Origin: Acanthamoeba lenticulata
Lineage: Eukaryota; Discosea; Longamoebia; Acanthamoebidae
Direction of reading: 5' to 3'
DNA length: 14,445 nucleotides
NCBI GenBank assembly: GCA_002179805.1
Contig: NAVB01002121.1
Coordinates: 1-14,445, forward strand
This document shows positions 1-7,710 of the stretch, piece after piece. Below the pieces are notes generated by a model. That model searched no databases and was not told where the DNA came from. It saw nothing but the letters and a program-made list of their open reading frames with translations. Within the stretch, counting starts at the first letter, position 1. Every line of letters begins with the position of its first letter. A program made the position numbers and the translations under genes.

Positions 1-50
1 AAAAAGAAAATCAATTTATTACATTTTTTTTAACTCGCCGTATGTGGCAG
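1..50 (+). other. Probable 3' end of an intron of the RING-finger gene
   Basis: This AT-rich stretch has a run of eight T and ends in TGGCAG directly before the first recognisable coding exon. Its composition matches clear introns further along the same gene, such as 1184-1257. The alternative is that it is 5' untranslated sequence and the ATG at 51 is the true start; the window cannot decide. Confidence 0.5.
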
Positions 51-2720
51 ATGGGAGTAATTGACCTCCTGGACTGTCTGCATCGCTTTGTGGACTTGTA
101 TCCAACGTCGGCCTCCAACTGTGCGCTCTGTGGGGTGCGTGGATGATCCTCTCCTGACCTCCTCGCCTTTCTGTTTCCACACACTTCCCCTATCGAGGGC
201 CTGACGCAGCGTCGCCGTTTGGCACATGTGATCTAGATCCGGCCGTGCACGGTGTGCTTCAACTCGTGCGGCCATGCCGTGTGCCAGCCGTGCGGCCAGC
301 GCCTGCTGGACATCTCCATGAAGTGCTTCTTTTGCGCGCAGCCATTCACCCGCCTCTTCCGCTACGTACGCGCCTCATGCCTCAGTGTCGCACGGCTGAC
401 GTCATCGTCCTTCTTCATCAATCTTAACCACAAAACACACAACACAGCACCTGTTCTCGCAGCAGTACGTCGTGGACGCGCTGAAGCGGCGCGACAGTGC
501 GCAGCCGTTCCACATACGCTACATCTCGCCGGCCTTCGAGCCCTATCACCGCGACTTTGGCGACCAGTTCGAGATGTACGTTGTCCAGGGCTGTGCCCAT
601 GCTTGCGTGGCGTGGCGTGACGTGGCATGGCGTGGCATGTCGCCAACATTTGCTGACGTGGTATGCATGGCGACAAAACAGCCAACGGGCGGCGAACCTG
701 GTGTACTGCCTGAAGCAGGAGGATCTGACGGTGATCGCCGAGATCGCGATCCCCAAGAACAACACGGCCATCGTCCACCTCGCTTACGACCTCCACTATC
801 GCCTGGCAGCCCAGCTCAACGAGCCTCGCCTCTTCAACCGGGTACGTTGTCTCGGCTCGGCCTCTCTCGCAGCCTGCTTGTGATATGGCCGGCTAACGCG
901 TGCGGCGGACGGAGCAGACGGCGGCCTACAACGAGTACAGGCTCCCGATTCAACTCCACACTTGGGCGGCCCTCATGCACTACCAGGCCACCGAGACTCT
1001 GCTCGATGACCTCATCGTCGACCCGGTTCGTATTTTTTTTCTCATTAATCAATAAATTAAATTATTTTTGTTGACGATGATTTGGTGCAGATCGCCAACA
1101 AGTACGACGGACAGGAGTTGTCATCGACCATCATCGCCTGCCTCTTCCTCTACCGCCTCACCAGTCACCTCTGGGAGCTCTACGTACGTTTTATTTATTA
1201 TTCATTTATTTCATAAATTTCGTTTTACAAAATTATATTATATTATTCGTAAAATAGGAGATGGCGGACGAGGATAAGAAGGGCGGCTGTGGGCCCGCGG
1301 CGGGCGGATGGGACATCGCCGGCGCACTGCGGACGCACCTGGATTGGGTGCTGGACATGGCCGGCATGTTCCTCTTCCTCAACGGCAAGAAGAAGGCCGA
1401 CGACGGCCTCTTCATCTTCCGTCTCCTGGGCCAGGCCCCGACCCTCAAGTTTGTCGCCTCGGTCATCAGCGACATCATCAACTGGGAGGCCTTCAAGGTA
1501 CTTTTATTTAGGATAGAGTATTAATATTATTTATTATTCATCTTTTATGAAATTTATGTTCCAAAATCATTGCTCGGTTCTCACACGAAATGACTCCAAC
1601 CAGGACCTGAACGAATGCGGGCCAGGCTTCTGCTTGATGCTCCTCTTCCGGTTCCTCCTGACGCAGGGCCTCAAGGACCAGAAGCGCGAGGCGGCTCTCC
1701 CAACCGTTGACGAGTGGTTCTTCCACCGCGTCGCCTTCCTCAAGCGCCTCTACGTGCCCGCCGTCCCCGCGTACGCGCCTCCTCAATTCAATTATTATCC
1801 TTTTTTCTTTTTAGTATTGAATGCTAAATCGTTTTCCTCAAACCTTGTGTTGCGGCGTGTGCAGGGCCCTGATGGCGTCGCTGTCACTGACTTCGCCGGT
1901 GCCGTCACCCTCCTCGTCCTACTCGACGCTGCCTTCGTTCCGCTCTTCGATTCCGGTGCCAACGACGCCAGCGCGCTCGTCCACACCCTCGTCCCCGCGC
2001 GGCGGAAGCAGCAGCAGCAGCGTGCCGTCCTCCTCAGGGATCTCCTCCTCGTTCTACGCCCCGTCGGCCTCGTCGCCCTACCCCATCTACTTCTCTTCCA
2101 GTGGTTCCGTGCCCACGAAATCTGGCCTCGCCAAGGCTCCCCCATCGTCGCCGGTCCCGTCGTACACATCATCGTCGACACCGTCCTCGTCTGTATCGTC
2201 CTCGTCCTCGATCCCGTCGACGCCGACCTCGCTGTCGGGCGACATGCCCAGCGTGCCCACCAGCAGCCTGCCGGACCTGCAGCTGTGGGTCCTCGTGACC
2301 GATTGGATCGCGCGGTCGCTGTGCACCAAGACCAAGTACCCGTACATCGGCCTCTTGGCCTCGGTCGAGTGGGCCTACACGACGCTGAGCCAGGCCGAGC
2401 TGGCCCAGCTGATCCAACGCATCCACGAGCAGGCCCGCGACATCGTCTCTTCGCCCGCGGCGTCGCCCGCGGTCCTGTGCCAAGACCAGTGGCGCATCCT
2501 CAAGAGCGTCATCGTCGAGAAATATGCTGCCGTGCGGGCGGCCGCGCGAGCAGCGCGACGGGCATCGTCGACGTCCTCGGCGGACACCAACGGCAGCCCG
2601 GCGACGCCCGCCAAGGGCGGCGCTGAGTCGACGGGACTGGGCAGCACCCCGAGTCGGGTGGCTGCCGCACAGCGCGACAGCGTCGAAGAGGAGAACGAGC
2701 TCTTCTCTCGGCTCTACTAA
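51..2720 (+). CDS. RING-finger protein with Ser-rich linker and helical C-terminus (5' end probably outside window)
   Basis: Nine exons join in frame: 51-134, 237-365, 463-575, 682-841, 918-1025, 1091-1183, 1258-1497, 1604-1770 and 1865-2720, giving 1950 nt, or 649 residues plus TAA. Introns are GT-AG with donors such as GTACGT and GTGCGT. The first two exons build a C3HC4 RING: C24-x2-C27, then 11 residues, C39-G-H41-x2-C44-x2-C47, then 10 residues, C58-x2-C61. This is the zinc pattern of E3 ubiquitin ligases that recruit E2 enzymes. After it comes a long helical region (about 70-364), a Ser/Pro/Thr-rich stretch (about 368-498) and a second helical block from L500 to about residue 600. I do not recognise the non-RING parts. 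Position 51 is an ATG, but it follows a T-rich tract and CAG, so I read it as an internal exon. Ligase activity is inferred from the RING only. Confidence 0.83.
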
Positions 2721-2843
2721 CTGCTGTATTTTGGTAACTATCGATATTTTCAAAAGAAGGTTTTAGAAAACAAATCGAAACAAATCAAAATTAAAATCGG
2801 CGAGAGGGAAGATCTCATCTTGGTGGAGCTGTGGACAAAACAA

Positions 2844-4363
2844 ATGGCGGACGACACACCAGTCGAGACAGTACTGGACTTGCCAAACGAGCGGCTTGTC
2901 CCCATCTACAACGACGATGACGGGGACCTGAAACGCTCCACACTTGAGGCAGACCAACTTTGGGATGACATAAGCCTTGATGATGTAGACGAAGCCCTCA
3001 GGTGCCCCTTCTCGCCTCCTCTTGAACTCAAGTTCACAAAATAAGATGCAAATCGAGATGTGCAAATTGAGTTGATTTCATGGCAGAGAGGCGCACGAGC
3101 AGGAGGCCATGCAGCCCATGGCCTCGCGACCGCCGCGCTATCGCCCCAACGGCGCCAACACGGGCGTCAAGGTTGTCGCTCCCGCCGCTATCCACAATAC
3201 GCAGCGAGCCTCACAAGCGCACGCCACAACGCTTCTCTCACACGTCGTGTATGTGTGCGAGCAGGGCGTGTTGGCCGACTACGCCGAGGCCAAGGAGCGC
3301 GCCCGCTTGCGCCGCCTCGCCAACGCCGAAGCCTTCCGCCTGCAAATGAAGGCACCTGCCCAGCCCAGTAGTACCATACCCGTTTTTCTTCATCATCATG
3401 CTCATGCGCGTGACTGTGCAGGACAAGGAGATCAGGATCAACCCCAACGCTAGGCGTCGCGATGACGAAGACGAAGAGGAGGAGGAAGAGGACGACGATG
3501 ACAAGAAGTCCAAGGAGGTGATGGCCCATCTTGCCTCGTCTTGTCTTGTCTTGCTCCGCACGGTTCGGCGAACTGAACACAAGTGCTGGTCGTCGTGTAC
3601 ACGACGACGTTTGTTGGGGTGTACGCGCAGCTGGACCCGGACGACCCCGAGTTCATCCGGCTGTATCGGGAGAAGCGCATGCAGGAGCTACTCGCCAGCC
3701 AAAAGAAGACCTTTGGCTACTATGTGAGCATCACAGCCGCCCAGTTCGCTGCAGAGATTGACAGTGAGATCGAGTCGGGCGCCTTCGTCATCATACACCT
3801 CTACCAAAAGGTGCTCTTTTTTTTCTTTTATTTACATTTCCATTTTCAGCTTTTTATTCTATTTATTAAACTACAATTATTTATTTATCAATTAAAATAC
3901 GGATTGCTCTGCTGCAGTACTTGCCGATGTCGGTGCGGATGAACCACGTGCTTCAGAAGCTGTCGCAGAAGTTCCTGCACACCAAGTTCCTCAAGATCAT
4001 CGCCACGGACGCCGATGCGCAGTACGATGACTACGCTCTGCCCTCCCTCCTCATCTACAAGGTGCGCCATCCCCCTCCCCCTTACGAATACGAAGTAGAG
4101 GGAATAGAATTGTGCCAACATGGTGGCCTTGCGTGGATGTGGACGTCTGCGACAGAACGGAGATCTGTTCAAGTCGCTGATCCGAGTCACCGACGAACTG
4201 CCCGACAAGTGGGACCAGGACGACGTTCAAGCTCTCCTCGTCAGGTACGGAGAACACACCTGCGCTACGTGCGCCTCGATCTCACACGAGAGCCTCTGGC
4301 GTGTTTGTGGGGCGGGGCAGGTACGGCGCCCTCCCGGGCAAGACCGGAACCACCCATAGTTAG
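2844..4363 (+). CDS. PDCL: Phosducin-like protein (PhLP1/PDCL type), thioredoxin-fold co-chaperone
   Basis: Eight exons, 2844-3001, 3087-3171, 3265-3351, 3422-3517, 3631-3810, 3918-4061, 4156-4244 and 4321-4363, total 882 nt and 293 residues, close to the usual length of about 300. Family hallmarks are visible. NTGVKGVLADY (77-87) is the helix-1 motif that contacts G-beta. A D/E-rich linker follows (about 120-140), then the line DDPEFIRLYREKRMQEL near 146, which is typical of the family. A thioredoxin-like domain contains IIHLYQK, TKFLKI, ALPSLLIYK, NGDL and RVTDEL, and the end is RYGALPGK. It has no CxxC, as expected for this non-redox thioredoxin fold. The family acts in the cytosol with the CCT chaperonin to assemble G-protein beta-gamma dimers. 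The RVTDEL and YGxLPxK features favour PhLP1 over PhLP2/3. Intron 3352-3421 needs a GC donor to hold phase. The start is the first ATG in the open exon. Confidence 0.92.
3352..3421 (+). other. Probable GC-AG intron in the phosducin-like gene
   Basis: The upstream coding frame ends at ATGAAG followed by GCACCT; the downstream frame starts after TGTGCAG. Only a cut at 3352 gives phase 0 on both sides; the nearby GT dinucleotides at 3368 and 3371 leave phase 1. The interior has a T-rich tract. GC-AG introns are an accepted minor class spliced by the major spliceosome. Confidence 0.6.
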
Positions 4364-4665
4364 ATCACACCCCAACAGCTTAGGCAAACACATAAACAAA
4401 AGTTTTTAACACACCTGCTGAAAGTGATAGAAAACAAAACTTGAAAGTGTTTTAAAATACGCTTTAAAGGCCTTTTTCGTGTGGCTGCTCGCTCCATTTC
4501 CCGAGCATTCGATTGGTGGGAAGCCTATCGCGACTCTCGGGAAGGCGGAAGGACGGCGAAGCCTTCTCCGACGGCCGGGTAGAAAAGACTGGCGTCAGAC
4601 GACCAGGTTATTCACAGCTCAGTTAGCGAGCTTTACAAGAAGTCACCTACAACAACAGCAGCAGC
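4364..4665 (+). other. Intergenic region and 5' leader of the FMN reductase-like gene
   Basis: No coding exon is visible. The left part is A/T-rich. CTTTAAAG lies at 4462-4469 and a 10-bp palindrome AAAGGCCTTT at 4466-4475. The last bases before the ATG are CA-rich (an ACAACAACAGCAGCAGC-type leader), a plausible eukaryotic start context. I see no convincing AATAAA for the upstream gene here. Confidence 0.5.
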
Positions 4666-5382
4666 ATGAGCAAGGCGATCAAGATTGTGGCCTTTTCAGG
4701 CTCTCTCCGGGAGGCGTCCGCCAACGCTGGCCTGATTCGCGCCGCGCAGCAGTTGGCTAAATCACTCAACACGGAGGTTCAGTTCGAGATCGTGACTGAC
4801 CTCATCGGCCAGCTGCCTCTCTACGACACTGACATTGAGACCAGCCAAGGCTTCACCGGGCCCGTCAAGCAGTGGCGCGAGGCCATCCGCTCGGCTGATG
4901 CGCTTCTCATTGCCACTCCCGAGTACAACTACTCCATCCCCGGCACGCTCAAGAACGCGCTCGATTGGGCGTCGCGTCCGGATGACGCCACCTATTCTTC
5001 CTTCCCTACGTTCGACAAGCCCGTCGCGATCATGGGCGCCGGCGGAGGCATGGGCACGAGCCGAGCCCAGTACCACCTGCGCCAGGTGGGCGTTTACCTC
5101 AACTGGCACTTTGTAAACAAGCCCGAGGTCAACGTCAACCTGTGGGGCGGCAAGCAGATTACCAACGACGCTGGTGACGTGGTCGACGATGCGACGCGCG
5201 ACCAGGTCAAGGCCTTGCTGGAAGCTCTGATCCAGTGGACCCGGCGCCTCAACGCCGGCAGTTCAACTAGTGCACCAACAGGCCAATCCGTGGCTGCGTG
5301 GAGCAAGGCGGACCTGAAGGCGGCACTGAAGGAGAAGAGGCGAGAAGAGAAGCGTGCCAAAAAGGCCATCCACAATGCTTGA
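4666..5382 (+). CDS. NAD(P)H-dependent FMN reductase-family flavoprotein
   Basis: A single uninterrupted frame encodes 238 residues. It has the flavodoxin-like FMN reductase signatures: an FMN-phosphate loop GSLREASANAGL (12-23), the diagnostic TPEYNYS-IPG-LKNALDW segment (84-101) and a glycine-rich GAGGGMG turn (124-130). Members are usually dimeric enzymes that use NAD(P)H to reduce flavins, quinones, azo compounds or metal ions; the substrate cannot be told from sequence. The core ends near residue 195. After that comes an added Ser/Thr linker and a Lys/Arg-rich predicted helix (about 213-238, with KRREEKRAKK) that is not part of the usual fold. The gene has no intron while most neighbours have many, and the core resembles bacterial enzymes, so transfer from bacteria is possible but unproven. 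A poly(A) signal follows closely. Confidence 0.95.
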   Translation: MSKAIKIVAFSGSLREASANAGLIRAAQQLAKSLNTEVQFEIVTDLIGQLPLYDTDIETSQGFTGPVKQWREAIRSADALLIATPEYNYSIPGTLKNALDWASRPDDATYSSFPTFDKPVAIMGAGGGMGTSRAQYHLRQVGVYLNWHFVNKPEVNVNLWGGKQITNDAGDVVDDATRDQVKALLEALIQWTRRLNAGSSTSAPTGQSVAAWSKADLKAALKEKRREEKRAKKAIHNA

Positions 5383-5405
5383 TACTCAGGCAGGACGATG
5401 ATGTG

Positions 5406-5411
5406 AATAAA
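5406..5411 (+). promoter_or_regulatory. Putative poly(A) signal AATAAA
   Basis: An exact AATAAA lies 24 bases after the stop codon of the FMN reductase-like gene, a reasonable place for 3'-end formation in a compact protist genome. A second AATAAA at 5660-5665 is farther away and sits just before the next gene. Confidence 0.5.
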
Positions 5412-5727
5412 TGGGTTAACTGTGCATGGTGCCTGAGCGTAAGCCAATGACGCCTAAGGCAATCAGAGAGGTCCTCGTATTCTCGGCAACTGCTCAAGAA
5501 ACTGGGTTGAAGCAGGCACGGCAGGTCTGCGCCACGGACAGCAACCAAGGCCCATCGTACGTCAGTGGCTGACCTTACCTTGGCGAGGTCTGGCAGGCTC
5601 AAGTGCACAAAGATGGAGGCTTGCAGGTTGGTCCAGACCCACTCACCATGAAGAAAGAAAATAAATGGTTTTCACTGGCTTATTCTTCGCTTTTTATCTA
5701 AATTAATGAACAAAACCACCGCCACAG
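5412..5727 (+). other. Intergenic region before the F-box/repeat gene
   Basis: There is no credible gene. The left two thirds is mixed-composition sequence with only short frames. From about 5650 it becomes A/T-rich, with TTTTTATCTAAATTAATG, then CCACCGCCACAG directly before the ATG at 5728. That end resembles an AT-rich intron plus acceptor, so an untranslated upstream exon is possible. No clear TATA box is seen. Confidence 0.4.
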
Positions 5728-7149
5728 ATGAGTGAAGGAGAGGAAGAAGAGCACTTCTATAAAGAAAATGCTGAACCCTTGAAAAAAAAGCTCAAGACGG
5801 GAGTTCCGCCCACACGCCTGGCTTGCCGTGACGCTGGCGAAGCGCTTACCGGTGAGCTGGAAGAGGTGGACGTGGGAGACCTCATGATGGAGCTCGTCAG
5901 CTTCATCTTCCAGTTCGTGGGGCCCCTCTCCCTTCCAGCCTGCCGTGCTGTTAGCCGCTCGTGGGGCCTCGCGTTCCGGCACCTCTTCGTCGTGCGGCCA
6001 CGCACCCTGCTGCCGCGCATGGCCCTGAGCGACCATCTCCCCTTTTTTGCAGCGCAAGTGGCCGCCAAGGGCTGGCTGGCCGTGCTCCAGTGGGCGCGTG
6101 CCAGCGGCTGCCCGTGGCACACGGAGATCTGCACCAGCGCGGCCTTGGGTGGCCACCTGGACGTGCTTCAGTGGTTGCGCGCCAACGGTTGCCCGTGGGA
6201 CAAGGGGACCTGCGCCAAAGCAGCCAAGGGCGGCCACCTGGACGTGCTCAAGTGGTTGCGCGCCAACGGCTGCCCTTGGGACAGGTCGACCTGTGCCAAG
6301 GCGGCCAAGGGCGGCAGCTTGGAGGTGATCCAGTGGGCCCGCCAAAACGGCTGCGACTGGCATCCGTGGACCTGCGTCTCGGCGGCCCGGGCCGGCCACT
6401 TGGACGTGCTTAAGTGGTTGCATGCCAACGGCTGCCCGTGGGACGCACGGATCTGCACTGAAGCGGCTAGAGAAGGCCACTTGGAGCTGTTGCAGTGGGC
6501 GCGCGCCAACGGCTGCCCGTGGAGCTCGCAGACCTGCAGCGAGGCGGCCGTGGGCGGTCACCTGGCCGTGCTCCAGTGGGCGCAAGCCAACGGCTGCCCG
6601 TGGGACGAGGAAACCTGTCGTTGGGCAGCCTGGAACGGCGACCTGGCAATGCTCCAGTGGGCGCGCGCAAATGGCTGTCCGTGGGACAAGAAGACCTTTC
6701 GTGGTGCGGCCAGGAACGGTGATCTGATGATACTCCTGTGGTTGCGTGCCAACGGCTGCCCGTGGGACGAAGACACCTGCTCTGAAGCGGCCAGGGGAGG
6801 CCACCTGGCCGTGCTCCAGTGGGCGCGTGCCAACGGCTGCCCGTGGGACGAGAAGACCTGCCGTGGGGCAGCTGTGAAGGGCGACCTGGCAATACTCCAG
6901 TGGGCGCGTGCCAACGGCTGCCCGTGGGATGAGGAGACCTGCCGTGGGGCCGCCCTCTGCGGTCACCTAGACGTGCTGCAGTGGGCCCGAGCCAACGGCT
7001 GCCCGTGGGACAATCCCAACTGCCTCGAGGTCGCCAGGATAGGCCGTTTGGATGTGTTCCAGTGGGTCCACACCAACGTCTGTCCACAAGATTGTGACAA
7101 CCCTGTGCGTCTGGCCAGGAGGTCACCTGCAACCAGCCAAATGTACTAG
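5728..7149 (+). CDS. F-box-like protein with 13 CPW-type 27-residue ankyrin-like repeats
   Basis: One intronless frame encodes 473 residues. An acidic N-terminus (1-20) is followed by a KKKLK basic patch (19-23). An F-box-like helical segment spans about 51-88 and carries the LxxxxxxFIFQFV-PLSL-ACRAVSRSW pattern. Residues 112-462 are exactly 13 repeats of 27 residues: A-x2-G-[HD]-L-x-V-L-x-W-[AL]-R-x-NGCPWD-x3-C-x2-A. An 11-residue tail follows. This is a shortened ankyrin-like unit lacking the standard TPLHxAA. Such F-box plus ankyrin-like proteins are known from Acanthamoeba and from its giant viruses (mimivirus and pandoravirus types). The likely role is substrate adaptor of an SCF ubiquitin ligase, with the repeats as the binding surface; this is inferred. 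Repeat 13 is degenerate and has lost the NGCPWD core. Confidence 0.92.
   Translation: MSEGEEEEHFYKENAEPLKKKLKTGVPPTRLACRDAGEALTGELEEVDVGDLMMELVSFIFQFVGPLSLPACRAVSRSWGLAFRHLFVVRPRTLLPRMALSDHLPFFAAQVAAKGWLAVLQWARASGCPWHTEICTSAALGGHLDVLQWLRANGCPWDKGTCAKAAKGGHLDVLKWLRANGCPWDRSTCAKAAKGGSLEVIQWARQNGCDWHPWTCVSAARAGHLDVLKWLHANGCPWDARICTEAAREGHLELLQWARANGCPWSSQTCSEAAVGGHLAVLQWAQANGCPWDEETCRWAAWNGDLAMLQWARANGCPWDKKTFRGAARNGDLMILLWLRANGCPWDEDTCSEAARGGHLAVLQWARANGCPWDEKTCRGAAVKGDLAILQWARANGCPWDEETCRGAALCGHLDVLQWARANGCPWDNPNCLEVARIGRLDVFQWVHTNVCPQDCDNPVRLARRSPATSQMY
6061..7113 (+). repeat. 81-bp in-frame tandem repeat array, 13 units
   Basis: The array of 13 units of 81 bp each fills 1053 bp with no length change between units. 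The best conserved part of each unit encodes RANGCPWD, and the DNA there is nearly identical between most units (GCCAACGGCTGCCCGTGGGA). Units 6-12 are the most alike and units 1, 4 and 13 the most divergent, a pattern expected of duplication from the interior with decay at the edges. Confidence 0.93.
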
Positions 7150-7710
7150 TTGCAGAGAACGCAATTTCATCGGGCCCGTGCGTGCCCGTGAGTGTGCAAC
7201 AAGCGATCAAAGACCACTATTGTTCAGCCCTTTGAACACGGTGCAGTAGAGCATGCTGGCCGTGACCTCGCTCGCCATCAGTGTCAAAATGGTCAACATA
7301 AATCGAATGAAAAAACAAAGGTAGTGGAATTTCGACCATAAAGTCAAGTAGAGCGGACGGCCTGTTGGACGAGGCGGCCAAATGGTAAGAACGAGGTGAG
7401 GTTTGTAACCAATGGTCGGACTTGGCGATAGAAAACAGACAGCATATCCTCTCAATCCCATAGGGCAGGAGACCAGCACAAGAAAAAAGGGACCACCTCC
7501 TGTTGGCGCCTGGGAGAAATTACGTTGGAAATTCACAGTGCTCGCGGCGCACAGAGCCTCATTGGGCCGTCTTTAAAGACCACGCCGCTCGCAGCCTCCT
7601 CTTCATCCTCATCATCCTCTCTTCCGCCTACAGCACACCTGTCTCTCTCAAGCACTCTATCCGCACCCTTCTCGATCCTTCCACCCACGCCCACCCCAAC
7701 TCCTTCTACG
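7150..7710 (+). other. Intergenic region and pyrimidine-rich 5' leader of the membrane-protein gene
   Basis: No supported gene lies here; short frames on both strands lack the G/C third-position bias of the neighbours. A perfect 12-bp palindrome GTCTTTAAAGAC sits at 7569-7580 and contains CTTTAAAG, the octamer also seen upstream of the FMN reductase-like gene. From about 7594 to the ATG the sequence is strongly C/T-rich, which looks like a transcribed pyrimidine-rich leader. Confidence 0.5.

Noticed and set aside
2087..2753. Minus-strand frames opposite the Ser-rich exon of the RING gene
   Set aside because: Antisense of TCG/TCC serine codons gives Arg/Gly/Asp-rich open frames. The sense frame continues the spliced protein and ends in a stop before a clear AT-rich gap.
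5698..6966. 422-codon open frame on the minus strand opposite the repeat gene
   Set aside because: It is a shadow: one antisense repeat unit without a stop copied in 81-bp steps stays open. The sense frame has the conserved motif, the F-box-like segment and a proper ATG. The minus-strand frame at 6467-7210 is the same effect.
7207..7536. 109-codon minus-strand frame in the gap after the repeat gene
   Set aside because: It has no G/C third-position bias, no recognisable domain and no splice partners.
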